From assembly GCF_001278035.1 (NCBI RefSeq), contig NZ_CP009452.1, positions 2,699,501-2,763,500 on the forward strand: 64,000 nucleotides of DNA. Reading direction: 5' to 3'. How positions within the stretch are numbered: the first letter of the stretch is position 1; each line of letters starts with the position of its first letter. The notes beneath the pieces are model-generated. The model had not been told where the DNA came from. It was given only the letters and a program-made list of their open reading frames with translations, and did not search any database. Both the position numbers and the translations under genes were made by a program. The stretch is from Sphingopyxis sp. 113P3 (GTDB lineage: Bacteria; Pseudomonadota; Alphaproteobacteria; Sphingomonadales; Sphingomonadaceae). Positions 1-7,953 of the stretch are shown piece by piece.

Positions 1-942
1 GCGCGTGCGATGGCGATCTATTCGATCGGCGTCCCGCTCGGTTCGGGGATCGCGATGATTCTTGGTTCATTTGTCGTCCAGGCGGTGCTCGCAGCGCCGG
101 TGGTGAAACTGCCACTGATCGGCCCAGTCGAGGCGTGGCGCACAATCTTCCTCTGGGTCGCGGCGCCGGGCCTACTGGTCTGTTTGCTGCTTCTCACCAT
201 TCGCGAACCCGTGCGTCGGGGAAGCGTCAAGGCCGTGGCGACGGGAGACGGGGCTGCACCGGGCTTCCTTGCGCACCTAAAGGCGCAACGTGTCGTGCTG
301 GGTGCGCTGTTCGCGGGCATGTCGCTAATCGGATTGGTGATGTATGGCGTGATCGCCTGGGTGCCGACCTTCTTCGCGCGCACCTATGGCATGGACGTGT
401 CGACGGCGGGCTTGTGGTTCGGGATCATCATGGCAACCGGCGGCGCGGCGGGGCTCGTGGCGGGTGGGTCGCTCGCTGACCGGATGTTCGGGCAGGGTGT
501 CGCCGACGCGCACCTCCGCGTGATGCGGCTGTCGATCCTGCTCGGCGGTCCGCCGCTCCTCGCTGCGGCGCTGATGCCGGGGCCTGTGCCCGCCTTCGTT
601 CTGCTCGCTGTCGCCTTTCCGATGCTGACCATGCACGGGGTCGGCACGGTCGCGCTTCAGCTGATCACCCCCAATGAATATCGCGCCCGCGTGACTGCGC
701 TCTATTTCTTCATCGTCAATCTGGTCGGGCTTGGCTTCGGGCCGATGCTGATGGCGCTGACCACCGACCATTTGTTCGGTTACGATGGCGCGCTGCGTTA
801 TTCGATTGCTCTGGTGACGGGCGTCGCGCTGCCGCTGGCGGCAATCATTCTGACCATGGGCTTCAAGGCCTATGCGGGCGCCCTCACGAAGAGCGCAGAT
901 ATCGATTCAATGTGCGGCGCGGCGTGCGAAGCAAATGGTTAG
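1..942 (+). CDS. MFS transporter, C-terminal part (5' end outside window)
   Basis: Inner-membrane permease of the major facilitator superfamily. The reading frame is open to base 1, so the N-terminal helices are missing; about 313 residues remain. Visible are several hydrophobic segments, the glycine-rich stretch near IGVPLGSGIAMILG, a central amphipathic loop ending in REPVRRG, and a later GGSLADRM loop of the kind found in MFS cytoplasmic loops. The style matches the Spinster-like MFS proteins that are common in sphingomonads; substrate is unknown. It is followed on the same strand by a small monooxygenase and a GntR regulator, which suggests the end of a catabolic or transport cluster lying upstream of the window. 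Family confident, substrate not. Confidence 0.85.
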   Translation, partial: ARAMAIYSIGVPLGSGIAMILGSFVVQAVLAAPVVKLPLIGPVEAWRTIFLWVAAPGLLVCLLLLTIREPVRRGSVKAVATGDGAAPGFLAHLKAQRVVLGALFAGMSLIGLVMYGVIAWVPTFFARTYGMDVSTAGLWFGIIMATGGAAGLVAGGSLADRMFGQGVADAHLRVMRLSILLGGPPLLAAALMPGPVPAFVLLAVAFPMLTMHGVGTVALQLITPNEYRARVTALYFFIVNLVGLGFGPMLMALTTDHLFGYDGALRYSIALVTGVALPLAAIILTMGFKAYAGALTKSADIDSMCGAACEANG

Positions 943-1034
943 GGGCGCCGACGCGCTCGGCCTGCTCTTCACGGGCCCGCACGCGACAGGGTCACGGTGC
1001 ACGTTTCTGAAGAACAACATGGATGGAGAATGTC

Positions 1035-1373
1035 ATGATAGGAATTATCGCCGAGTTGAAAGCAAAGCCGGGCCAAGGCGACGCGCTGCTCGCAGTTATG
1101 TCTGAGGCGGCCGCGCTGGTGACCGCGCATGAGCCCGGATGCCTCTTCTATGAGGTGTGTCGATCCCGATCGGACGCCGACGTCATCAAGCTGTTTGAGA
1201 TATATGCCGATCAAGCAGCGCTCGACGCGCATCGCACCACGCCCCATTTTGCGCTGATTGGCGGCAAGCTCGCTCCACTGATAGCGGCTCCGCCGCAGGT
1301 GGAAACTCTTGACGCAATCAGCGGGTCGATCACCCCGCCGAGCGAGGGGGGAACCGTTCAACGGACATGTTGA
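1035..1373 (+). CDS. Antibiotic biosynthesis monooxygenase (ABM) domain protein, YgiN-like
   Basis: Small ferredoxin-like alpha/beta-barrel protein of 112 residues. The opening strand MIGIIAELKAKPG, the EPGCLFYEV segment and the AALDAHRTTPHF segment are the three conserved blocks of ABM/quinol monooxygenase proteins, which act as dimers on quinols or polyketides without a metal or cofactor. The start at 1035 is chosen over an in-frame ATG at 1023 because GGAGA lies a proper distance before it. The C-terminal tail beyond about residue 95 is unusual and low-complexity. It sits between an MFS permease and a GntR regulator, so a role in aromatic or quinone metabolism is likely but inferred. Confidence 0.8.
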   Translation: MIGIIAELKAKPGQGDALLAVMSEAAALVTAHEPGCLFYEVCRSRSDADVIKLFEIYADQAALDAHRTTPHFALIGGKLAPLIAAPPQVETLDAISGSITPPSEGGTVQRTC

Positions 1374-1458
1374 CTTGTTCGTCGTGAGGACATTGGCAGG
1401 GAGACCTCCTGCGCGCGCATAGCCCTGCGCTGGCAGAAAGATTGCCGCGTGAGTTTGC

Positions 1459-1470
1459 ATTGTATACAAT
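1459..1470. promoter_or_regulatory. 12-bp perfect palindrome, candidate GntR/FCD operator
   Basis: The sequence ATTGTATACAAT is its own reverse complement and lies about 35-50 bp before the GntR gene. Sites of the TTGTATACAA type are bound by FadR/FCD-subfamily GntR regulators (family knowledge), so autoregulation is the simplest reading. The symmetry does not extend beyond the 12 bp. Confidence 0.6.
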
Positions 1471-1474
1471 CTCG

Positions 1475-1504
1475 TTGACAAAAACACCGGTCGGCTTTTA
1501 GCTT
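1475..1504 (+). promoter_or_regulatory. Candidate promoter of the GntR gene
   Basis: A perfect -35 hexamer TTGACA (1475-1480) follows the palindrome by 4 bp. The best -10 candidate 18 bp further is TAGCTT (1499-1504), which is weak. If real, transcription would begin close to the ATG at 1510, implying a leaderless message. No ribosome binding site is visible before either start codon, which fits. Confidence 0.35.
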
Positions 1505-2184
1505 TGGCCATGCGCACGGCAGCCACTCCAATTGGGACCAATGAAGGACGCAAAGCCAGTCAAATCGAAATCGCCCGCTTCGTTGCGCACGGCATTTTGT
1601 CGGGTCTGGAGCTCGGGGAGATTCTTCCTGGACAGCGGCTTGTCGAAGCGGATCTTTGCCTTCGTTTTGGGGCGAGACGGCAGCCCGTTCGCATCGCTCT
1701 CCAGGAATTGGCGGGGCGGGGTGTGGTCGAGATTACGCCCAATCGGGGTGCCGCGATCGCACGTCTCGATGTTGATGAGGGTATCAAGACCCTCGAGGTC
1801 ACCGAGATACTGTTCGATCTCGCGGCTCGGAGCGCAGCGCGCAATATCGCTGCGGGCGCGTCGCCGGACCCTCTTACGAAAATAGCTGAAGAATTCGAGG
1901 AAGCGCTTTCTGCAGGTGGGAATCCTGCCTTCGTTGCGGCTCGGCGCCGTTTTTTCGGGGCGATTGGCGAGGTGTCGGGAAATCCCGAGCTTGCGCGCCT
2001 GATTTCTCAGGTCCGCGTCCATGTGCTTCGGGCGCAGTTCGGGTTCGCGGCTATCTGGCGTCGTCACGCGCGCGAACTTGGTGCGATTTCCGGAGCCGTC
2101 CTTGCGGGTGATGAGCGACGGGCCGGGGAGCTCTGCAGAGCCCATATCCAAGGTGTCAGAGAACATCTCGAGCAACAACGATAG
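1504..2184 (+). CDS. GntR-family transcriptional regulator (FCD domain)
   Basis: DNA-binding regulator with an N-terminal winged helix (about residues 18-80, including GQRLVEADLCLRFG and the recognition-helix region RQPVRIALQELAGRGVV) and a C-terminal all-helical FCD ligand-binding domain (about 90-220). FCD members sense small organic acids; the ligand is unknown. The start is TTG at 1504 or ATG at 1510; neither has a clear ribosome binding site. A palindrome and a TTGACA box lie directly upstream. The TAG stop (2182-2184) is the first three bases of the adjacent insertion sequence, so the natural C-terminus may have been altered by a few residues. It probably controls the MFS/ABM genes before it. 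Confidence 0.85.
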   Translation: MAMRTAATPIGTNEGRKASQIEIARFVAHGILSGLELGEILPGQRLVEADLCLRFGARRQPVRIALQELAGRGVVEITPNRGAAIARLDVDEGIKTLEVTEILFDLAARSAARNIAAGASPDPLTKIAEEFEEALSAGGNPAFVAARRRFFGAIGEVSGNPELARLISQVRVHVLRAQFGFAAIWRRHARELGAISGAVLAGDERRAGELCRAHIQGVREHLEQQR

Positions 2185-2194
2185 CCGCTCTTAT
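2182..2194. repeat. Left terminal inverted repeat of the IS1380 element
   Basis: Thirteen bases, TAGCCGCTCTTAT, exactly complementary to the right end at 3818-3830. Its first three bases serve as the stop codon of the upstream regulator. Confidence 0.85.
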
Positions 2195-2313
2195 GCACCA
2201 AGGGGTGTCTGAGCGGTAGGCGGGAGTAGCGTAAAGCTCTGTTCTGAAGTAAGAAATTGGGTGTCTAAGCCGTCCCTGCTCCGGGACAGAAATTGCCATA
2301 GGCTACACCCGCC

Positions 2314-3663
2314 ATGACCGACGTTACCTCAAGCTCATTTCGATTCCCAGCGGTCCAACGCAAGAAAGTCACGGCTGCCTTCGACGGCGGTCGCATCACG
2401 TCGGACGGCGGGGTTCTGCTATTGGCGCAGGCCGAGCGCGAGATGGACATCTGCAGGCAGCTGGCCACCTGCATCGCCGATCGGCGCGATCCTTCGCGGG
2501 TGGTCCACAAGCTGGATGACATCCTGCGGGCTCGGGTTCTGGCGATTGCCTGCGGCTACGAGGACGCCGACGACCTCGACGCCCTGCGTGACGATCCCGG
2601 CTTCCGCCTGGCGCTGGGCAAGCTACCGGGTTCGGGCGCGGGCCTTGCCAGCCAACCGACGATGAGCCGCTGGGAAAACGCACCCACCACGCGCGAGCTG
2701 GCCCGCATGATGGCCGCGATGGTCGACATCTACTGCGCCAGTTATCCATCCCCGCCCGAGGCGGTGACGCTGGACATCGATGACACCTGCGATGTCGTGC
2801 ACGGCTACCAGCAGTTATCGTTCTGGAACGGGCATCACGGTGAGCGCTGTTTCCTGCCGATCCACGTCTACGACACGGCAACGGGGCGGCCGGTCGCCAT
2901 GCTGCTGCGCACCGGCAAGACGCCGAGCGGCGCGGAGGCCGCGGGCCATATCCGTCGCCTGGTGCGGCAGATCCAGAGGCACTGGCCCACGACCCACATC
3001 ACGATCCGGGGCGACGGCCACTACGGCAGACCCGAGGTCATGAACTTCTGCGAGGCACAGGGCATCGATTATGTCTTCGGCCTGCCCACCAACGCTGTGC
3101 TGCGCGCCGATCCACAGATCGTGAAGATTGCCGATGCCTGCGCGGTCAAGCGGGCCGAGGAACAGCACGTGGTCCTGCGAAATTATGCCCAGACCCGCTA
3201 CGGGGCGAAAAGCTGGAAATGCCAGCGCCGTGTCGTCGCCCGGATCGAGGCCAGCACGCTCGGCATGGATATCCGCTACGTCGTCACCTCGCTCGAGCAG
3301 GGCTCGGCCGAGCACATCTACGACACACTCTACTGCGCCCGCGGCCAGGCCGAAAACCTCATCAAGTTGCACAAGGCCCAGCTCGCCAGCGATCGCACGT
3401 CATGCCGATCAGCCAACGCCAATCAGATGCGGCTGATCCTGCACACCGCCGCATTCTGGCTGATGTGGCGCATCCAGCAGGCCATCCCCAAGGCAGCCGC
3501 GCTTGCCAACGCTGAGTTCGCGACCCTGCGCCTGCGGCTCCTCAAAGTCGCCGCACGCGTCATCGAGACCGCCTCCCGCATCCGGGTCGCCTTCGCTTCC
3601 GCCTGTCCCGACGCCGCCCTGTTCCGGATCATCGCCGCCGCCCTCAGGCCCGCCCCGACATAG
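2314..3663 (+). CDS. IS1380-family DDE transposase
   Basis: Transposase of 449 residues, full length for the family and without frameshift. It shows the family hallmarks: an N-terminal FDGGRITSDGGVLLL block, the first catalytic Asp in TLDIDDT (about residue 152), the second in RGDGHYG (about 233), and the Glu-bearing block RGQAENLIKLHK (about 345), which together form the DDE active site. The following ASDRTSC and NQMRLILHTAAFWL segments are also typical. It is the only gene of the element, so the copy may still be active. Confidence 0.93.
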   Translation: MTDVTSSSFRFPAVQRKKVTAAFDGGRITSDGGVLLLAQAEREMDICRQLATCIADRRDPSRVVHKLDDILRARVLAIACGYEDADDLDALRDDPGFRLALGKLPGSGAGLASQPTMSRWENAPTTRELARMMAAMVDIYCASYPSPPEAVTLDIDDTCDVVHGYQQLSFWNGHHGERCFLPIHVYDTATGRPVAMLLRTGKTPSGAEAAGHIRRLVRQIQRHWPTTHITIRGDGHYGRPEVMNFCEAQGIDYVFGLPTNAVLRADPQIVKIADACAVKRAEEQHVVLRNYAQTRYGAKSWKCQRRVVARIEASTLGMDIRYVVTSLEQGSAEHIYDTLYCARGQAENLIKLHKAQLASDRTSCRSANANQMRLILHTAAFWLMWRIQQAIPKAAALANAEFATLRLRLLKVAARVIETASRIRVAFASACPDAALFRIIAAALRPAPT

Positions 3664-3817
3664 CCAGTGCGGCCGTGCCGCTGAACGTCCGAGCCCCTCC
3701 ATCAAACCCGCAAGCCTCTCGATCCCACGCGATGAAAGACGCAGCGGAGGCACTCGGCCTGCTCAAACGCCCGCTGCCGCCAACGATTGATCTTCCCCAA
3801 GAACAACATCGTCACGA

Positions 3818-3830
3818 ATAAGAGCGGCTA
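3818..3830. repeat. Right terminal inverted repeat of the IS1380 element
   Basis: ATAAGAGCGGCTA, perfect reverse complement of the left end. The 154 bp between the transposase stop and this repeat hold no recognisable gene. Confidence 0.85.
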
Positions 3831-3851
3831 AGAACGTCCCTCACGCATAAG

Positions 3852-3883
3852 AAAAACCGGCGCGGATCGCTCCGCACCGGCTT
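3852..3883 (-). terminator. Rho-independent terminator of ctrA
   Basis: On the minus strand an imperfect stem (CCGG-T-GCGGA paired with TCCGC-G-CCGG, GCGA loop) is followed by five T residues, about 25 bp after the ctrA stop codon. Confidence 0.8.
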
Positions 3884-3906
3884 TGCTCGACCAGACAGAA
3901 GAGGCG

Positions 3907-4614
3907 TCAGGCGACGCGGCGTACTTCGTTGCCGTCGTCGTCGATGTCGCGCAGCACATAGCCGCGGCCCCAGACCGTCTCGATATAATTTTCGCCACCG
4001 CAGGCCAGCGCGAGTTTCTTGCGCAGCTTGCAGATGAAGACGTCGATGATCTTGAGTTCCGGCTCGTCCATCCCGCCATAGAGATGATTGAGGAACATTT
4101 CCTTCGTCAGCGTGGTGCCCTTGCGAAGGCTCAAAAGCTCCAGCATCTGATATTCCTTGCCGGTCAGATGCACACGCACGCCGTCGACTTCGACCGTCTT
4201 GGTGTCGAGATTGACCGCGAGCTTGCCGGTCTTGATCACGCTCTGGCTGTGGCCCTTCGAGCGGCGGACGACCGCATGGATACGCGCAACCAGCTCGTCG
4301 CGGTGGAACGGCTTGGTGACATAGTCGTCGGCGCCAAAGCCGAACGAGCGGACCTTGGAATCCATTTCGGAGATGCCCGACAGGATCAGCACGGGCGTCT
4401 GCACCTTTGCGGTGCGCAGCTTTTTCAGCACGTCATAGCCGTGCATGTCCGGCAGATTGAGGTCGAGCAATATGATGTCGTAATCATAAAGCTTGCCGAG
4501 ATCGAGGCCTTCTTCGCCCAGATCCGTTGTATAGACATTGAAGCCCTCGGTGGTGAGCATTGTGTCGATCGCCTTCGCGGTCGTCGGCTCGTCCTCGATC
4601 AGCAATACACGCAT
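3907..4614 (-). CDS. ctrA: Cell-cycle response regulator CtrA
   Basis: Master cell-cycle response regulator of Alphaproteobacteria, 235 residues, an OmpR-type protein. The receiver domain (about 1-120) starts [10 protein letters not shown] and carries the phospho-acceptor Asp51 in [13 protein letters not shown] and the conserved Lys in VTKPFH. The C-terminal winged helix (about 130-230) ends in the typical [12 protein letters not shown] followed by a short acidic tail. The start at 4614 is preceded by AAGGGG; an in-frame longer start lacks support. The upstream region has a CtrA box and two GANTC methylation sites, pointing to autoregulation and CcrM control as in Caulobacter. In sphingomonads CtrA mainly drives motility and envelope genes. 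Very confident. Confidence 0.97.
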   Translation of the reverse strand: MRVLLIEDEPTTAKAIDTMLTTEGFNVYTTDLGEEGLDLGKLYDYDIILLDLNLPDMHGYDVLKKLRTAKVQTPVLILSGISEMDSKVRSFGFGADDYVTKPFHRDELVARIHAVVRRSKGHSQSVIKTGKLAVNLDTKTVEVDGVRVHLTGKEYQMLELLSLRKGTTLTKEMFLNHLYGGMDEPELKIIDVFICKLRKKLALACGGENYIETVWGRGYVLRDIDDDGNEVRRVA

Positions 4615-4748
4615 TGGGCACCCCTTCGACTGTTTCCCACGAGAGCCCCGCGAACCGATCACCGGGCCATCGTAATCGTCCGCGGCGGATCGGTCCCCTG
4701 TTGCGGGACTGCCGGACCATTAACCACGAAACTAATGAAGGGAAAAGG

Positions 4749-4763
4749 TTAATTTTGGTTTAA
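4749..4763. promoter_or_regulatory. CtrA box (TTAA-N7-TTAA) upstream of ctrA
   Basis: Two TTAA half-sites separated by exactly seven bases (TTTTGGT), followed by CCC, about 135-150 bp before the ctrA start codon. This is the full consensus for CtrA binding and has the same spacing on both strands, supporting autoregulation. Confidence 0.75.
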
Positions 4764-4770
4764 CCCGCAG

Positions 4771-4783
4771 GAATCCACGAGTC
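4771..4783. promoter_or_regulatory. Two GANTC (CcrM) methylation sites next to the CtrA box
   Basis: GAATC at 4771-4775 and GAGTC at 4779-4783 lie 8 bp apart, just upstream of the CtrA box in the ctrA direction. In Caulobacter a GANTC site in the ctrA P1 promoter makes transcription sensitive to methylation state; the same is inferred here. Confidence 0.55.
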
Positions 4784-4801
4784 GCGACGAATTGCCAGGC
4801 C

Positions 4802-5752
4802 TCAGGCCCCGCGGTTTGATGCGCCTTCGTCCGCCGCGGCGCGCTCTCCCACGCGGTTGCACGAGCGCTTCAAGACATCCACCAGATAATCCGAAAGTGC
4901 ACGCACGCGCGCCGGACGTAGCCGCGACGGGGGCGAGAGAAGGTGCAAATACGCCTGCGGCAGCGACCAGTCTGCCAGGATGCGCACGAGCCTTCCCGCC
5001 GCAAGCTCCTCTTCGGCAATGAAATCAGGAAGCATGGCGATCCCGCCCCCCGCGAGAAGCCACGGCACCGCAATGTCGCCATTGTTCACGAACAAGGGGC
5101 CGCTGGGCACCACGGCCGCCTCCTCCGTGCCGCGATGGAAGCGCAGCGGGGCCGCGCGCTCGCGGTGCCCATAACCCACGAGCCGGTGACGCGCGAGTTC
5201 GAGCGGGTGGCGAGGCGTCCCGTTCCTTTCAAGATAGGAAGGGCTTGCCATCACTGACGCTGCGACCGGCGCAATGGTGCGCGCGAGCAAAGCGGAATCA
5301 TCAAGGCTCGCGATCCGCAGCGACAGGTCGATCCCTTCGGCGACAAGGTCATTGCGCGCATCGTTCAATATCACTTCGATCTCGACCGCTGGGTGCTGCT
5401 CGAGAAAGGCGGCGAGGGGCGGACCGAGCACCTTGATCCCAAAGCTCATCGGTGCTGCGAGGCGAATCGGGCCCGCAAGGTCGACGCGGTCGCCGCGCGC
5501 CGCCTCGGTTGCAGCGGTCGCCGCCGCCACCATCGCGCGCGCCTCATCGAGCAGTCCCGCTCCCGCGGTCGACACGGCAACGACGCGGGAGCTGCGGTGG
5601 AGCAACGTGATGCCGAGCGACGCCTCGAGCCGCGTTACCGCCTTCGAGACGCTCGCCTTCGACAATCCGAGCTGAGCCGCCGCCGCGGTAAAGCTGCCTC
5701 CGTCGGCCACGGCGACGAAACAGGCCCAGCCTTCATAATCCGGAAGCGCCAT
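4802..5752 (-). CDS. LysR-family transcriptional regulator (divergent from pirin)
   Basis: LysR-type regulator of 316 residues. The N-terminal helix-turn-helix (about 1-62) has FVAVADGGSFTAAAAQLGLSK and VTRLEASLGITLLHRSSR; the rest is the periplasmic-binding-protein-like effector domain. The start at 5752 is chosen because GGAGG lies 6 bases before it; a GTG two codons upstream is less well placed. It is divergent from the pirin-azoR-wrbA-dioxygenase genes with a 136-bp shared promoter region carrying inverted repeats. It is the probable activator of that cluster, presumably responding to quinones or electrophiles (inference). Confidence 0.9.
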   Translation of the reverse strand: MALPDYEGWACFVAVADGGSFTAAAAQLGLSKASVSKAVTRLEASLGITLLHRSSRVVAVSTAGAGLLDEARAMVAAATAATEAARGDRVDLAGPIRLAAPMSFGIKVLGPPLAAFLEQHPAVEIEVILNDARNDLVAEGIDLSLRIASLDDSALLARTIAPVAASVMASPSYLERNGTPRHPLELARHRLVGYGHRERAAPLRFHRGTEEAAVVPSGPLFVNNGDIAVPWLLAGGGIAMLPDFIAEEELAAGRLVRILADWSLPQAYLHLLSPPSRLRPARVRALSDYLVDVLKRSCNRVGERAAADEGASNRGA

Positions 5753-5765
5753 GAACACCCTCCAA

Positions 5766-5789
5766 ATGGAAACGATAGATTTCCATCTA
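5766..5789. promoter_or_regulatory. Overlapping inverted repeats, candidate LysR operator
   Basis: ATGGAAA (5766-5772) and TTTCCAT (5780-5786) form a dyad with a 7-base centre; TAGAT and ATCTA (5776-5789) form a second overlapping dyad. The site lies only 14 bp from the LysR start codon, inside the divergent promoter region, as expected for LysR autoregulation and activation of the pirin gene. Confidence 0.6.
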
Positions 5790-5888
5790 CGCTATTTCAG
5801 AAACAATCCCAACCGCTATGTTGGTCTCAACGGAAATAGGCCGCAGCGGCAGCCGCGGTGCAAGCCGGCCAAGAGAAAGGATTGCCCG

Positions 5889-6584
5889 ATGATCGACATT
5901 CGCAAATTCGAGACGCTGGGCCACGCGAACCACGGGTGGCTCGATGCCCGTCACCATTTTTCCTTCGCCAATTATCATGACGAAAGCCGCATGGGCTGGG
6001 GTGCGCTGCGCGTCTGGAACGACGACGCCATCGCAGCGCAGTCGGGTTTTCCCCCGCATCCGCACCGCGACATGGAAATCATCACCTATGTCCGCACCGG
6101 GGCGATCACCCATCGCGATTCGATGGGCAACAGCGGCCGCACGGCGGCGGGCGATGTCCAGGTGATGAGCGCGGGCACCGGCGTCACCCACAGCGAGTTC
6201 AACCTCGAGGATGAAGAAACCACGCTGTTCCAGATCTGGATCCTCCCAGATCAGGCGGGCGGTAATCCCGGCTGGGGCCAGCGCGATTTTCCGAAGGCCG
6301 ACCGCTCGGGCCGCTTCGTGACGCTCGCAAGCGGAATCGAGGGCGATGATGCCTTGCCGATCCGCGCCAACGCCCGCGTCGCAGCGGCGACGGTGAACGC
6401 CGGCGAGAAGGTCGCCTACGACCTCGGGGCCGGCCGCCACGCCTATCTGGTCGCCGCCAAGGGCCGCATCCGCGTCAACGGCGAGGATGCAAGCCCCCGG
6501 GACGGCATTGCGATCCGCGACGTCGGCACGATCACCGTCGAAGCGCTCGACGATGCCGAGCTCGTCCTGGTCGACAGCCTCTGA
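5889..6584 (+). CDS. Pirin family protein (YhaK/quercetinase-like bicupin)
   Basis: Cupin protein of 231 residues. The N-terminal cupin carries the metal ligand set His57 and His59 (in PPHPHRDME), His101 and Glu103 (in GVTHSEFN), as in bacterial pirins with quercetin 2,3-dioxygenase activity; the C-terminal cupin begins near residue 150. Start at 5889 follows AGAAAGGA; an open frame extends upstream but lies in the regulatory region. It is the first gene of a same-strand set with an azoreductase, a WrbA-type quinone reductase and an extradiol dioxygenase, divergent from LysR, suggesting a shared role in handling flavonoids, quinones or other electrophiles. Confidence 0.9.
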   Translation: MIDIRKFETLGHANHGWLDARHHFSFANYHDESRMGWGALRVWNDDAIAAQSGFPPHPHRDMEIITYVRTGAITHRDSMGNSGRTAAGDVQVMSAGTGVTHSEFNLEDEETTLFQIWILPDQAGGNPGWGQRDFPKADRSGRFVTLASGIEGDDALPIRANARVAAATVNAGEKVAYDLGAGRHAYLVAAKGRIRVNGEDASPRDGIAIRDVGTITVEALDDAELVLVDSL

Positions 6585-6592
6585 CACCCCCC

Positions 6593-6629
6593 GGGCCGCC
6601 GCCCCGCCCCTCCCTCGCGGCGGCGGCCC
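6593..6629. terminator. GC-rich hairpin between pirin and azoreductase genes
   Basis: Perfect 10-bp arms GGGCCGCCGC (6593-6602) and GCGGCGGCCC (6620-6629) lie a few bases after the pirin stop. There is no T-run, so it may act as an attenuator or mRNA-stabilising hairpin rather than a full terminator. Confidence 0.45.
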
Positions 6630-6674
6630 ACCCCCTTCGCCATCCTCCCCCAAGCTGCCCACGGAGCATTTGCC

Positions 6675-7271
6675 ATGACCCACATTCTTCGTATCGATGC
6701 GAGCGCCCGCACCCGGGGATCGACGACGCGTGCGCTCGCCGACCAGCTCGAAGCCCGCCTCGTCGAGCAGAGCTATGGCGCGTCCGTCACCCGCCGCGAC
6801 CTCAGTGCGGCCCCGCCCGCGATGCTCACCGAAGCCTGGGTCGGCGCAAATTTCACCGACGAGACCGAGCGCAGCGAGGAACAAAGAAAGGTGCTGGCCG
6901 CCTCCGAAGAGCTGATCGGCGAACTCGAGCAGGCCGACACGATCGTGATTACCGCGCCTATCTACAATTTCTCCATTCCCGCCGCGCTCAAGGCATGGAT
7001 CGACCAAGTGACGCGCGCTCGCCGCACCTTCCGCTACACCGAGGCGGGGCCCGAGGGGCTGCTGAAGGGCAAGCGCGCCTTTGTCGTCTTCGCCTCAGGC
7101 GGCGTTCCGCTCGGCAGTCAGGTCGATTTTGCCAGCGCCTATCTCAAACATATCCTCGGATTTATCGGCATTACCGACGTCGTTTTCATCGCGGCCGACG
7201 GCCATCAGACCGACGGCACGGCCATGGCCCGCGCGGCCACCGCGATCGACGCGCTGAAAGAGGCCGCCTGA
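6675..7271 (+). CDS. azoR: FMN-dependent NADH-azoreductase
   Basis: Flavodoxin-fold NAD(P)H oxidoreductase of 198 residues, the normal size for AzoR. The FMN phosphate loop appears at the N-terminus ([14 protein letters not shown]), the isoalloxazine-contacting [20 protein letters not shown] near residues 95-115 and the ASGGVPLG loop near 140 are all present. These enzymes reduce azo dyes and quinones by two electrons, protecting against thiol-depleting electrophiles. The gene lies between pirin and WrbA on the same strand. Cytoplasmic homodimer expected. Confidence 0.93.
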   Translation: MTHILRIDASARTRGSTTRALADQLEARLVEQSYGASVTRRDLSAAPPAMLTEAWVGANFTDETERSEEQRKVLAASEELIGELEQADTIVITAPIYNFSIPAALKAWIDQVTRARRTFRYTEAGPEGLLKGKRAFVVFASGGVPLGSQVDFASAYLKHILGFIGITDVVFIAADGHQTDGTAMARAATAIDALKEAA

Positions 7272-7342
7272 CGCCCACAGGGCCTCCCTACTCCCCTCCC
7301 TCGCGGGCAGTTTTTCTTGTTTATCCACGAAAGGACATGATC

Positions 7343-7945
7343 ATGACAAGGATATTGGTTCTCTATTACTCAAGTTACGGGCATATCGAGCAGATGGCTG
7401 AAGCTGTCGCTCTAGGCGCGCGCGCCGCGGGCGCCGAGGTCGATATCCGCCGCGTCGCCGAAACCGCGCCCGCCGCGGTGGTCGAGGCGGCCGGCTTCAA
7501 GACCGACACCGCGCACCCGCAGCTCAGCGACCCGAACGAACTTGCCCAATATGATGCGATCGTCGTTGGCACCCCTACCCGCTACGGCCGCATGGCGAGC
7601 CAGATGGCAAGCTTCTGGGACACCGCTGGCGGCGTCTGGGCGCAGGGCAAGCTCAATGGCAAGGTCGGCGCCGCTTTCACCTCGACCGCCTCGCAGCACG
7701 GCGGGCAGGAAACGACGCTCTTCTCGGTCCTCACCAACCTTCTTCATTTCGGCATGACGATCGTCGGCCTCGACTATGGCTTTTCCGGACAGATGGGGGT
7801 CGATGAGGTCAAGGGCGGCGCCCCTTACGGCGCTACCACGATCGCCGACGGCGACGGGTCACGCCAGCCAAGCGAGACCGATCTCGGCGGCGCGCGCTAT
7901 CTCGGCGAGCGCGTCGCGCGGACGGCCGCGAAGCTTGCCGCTTGA
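7343..7945 (+). CDS. wrbA: NAD(P)H:quinone oxidoreductase, type IV (WrbA)
   Basis: Flavodoxin-like protein of 200 residues, standard WrbA length. The FMN-binding loop [12 protein letters not shown], the [13 protein letters not shown] segment, the [10 protein letters not shown] loop and the C-terminal ARYLGERVA helix are diagnostic. The ATG at 7343 is preferred over 7337 because AAGGA (7331-7335) then has correct spacing. WrbA reduces quinones to hydroquinones by a two-electron step. Its stop codon overlaps the neighbourhood of the next gene's start, so the azoR-wrbA-dioxygenase genes probably form one transcript. Confidence 0.93.
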   Translation: MTRILVLYYSSYGHIEQMAEAVALGARAAGAEVDIRRVAETAPAAVVEAAGFKTDTAHPQLSDPNELAQYDAIVVGTPTRYGRMASQMASFWDTAGGVWAQGKLNGKVGAAFTSTASQHGGQETTLFSVLTNLLHFGMTIVGLDYGFSGQMGVDEVKGGAPYGATTIADGDGSRQPSETDLGGARYLGERVARTAAKLAA

Positions 7946-7953
7946 GAACAGCG

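Larger units (their letters stand above)
2182..3830 (+). mobile_element. IS1380-family insertion sequence, complete, 1649 bp
   Basis: A single transposase gene is bracketed by a perfect 13-bp terminal inverted repeat, TAGCCGCTCTTAT at the left (2182-2194) and its reverse complement at the right (3818-3830). The 1.65-kb length and one-gene structure fit the IS1380 family. No matching 4-5 bp target duplication is seen in the immediate flanks (left ...ACGA, right AGAA...), so either the flanks have diverged or rearranged, or the exact ends differ by a few bases. The element lies between the GntR gene, whose stop codon it supplies, and the ctrA terminator. Confidence 0.88.

Noticed and set aside
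2203..2270. Direct repeat GGGTGTCT(G/A)AGC inside the left end of the IS (2203 and 2259)
   Set aside because: Could be transposase binding repeats, but it is short and has no counterpart at the right end, so it is not annotated.
2178..3834. Target-site duplication of the IS1380 element
   Set aside because: Four- and five-base flanks do not match (ACGA left, AGAA right), so none is claimed.
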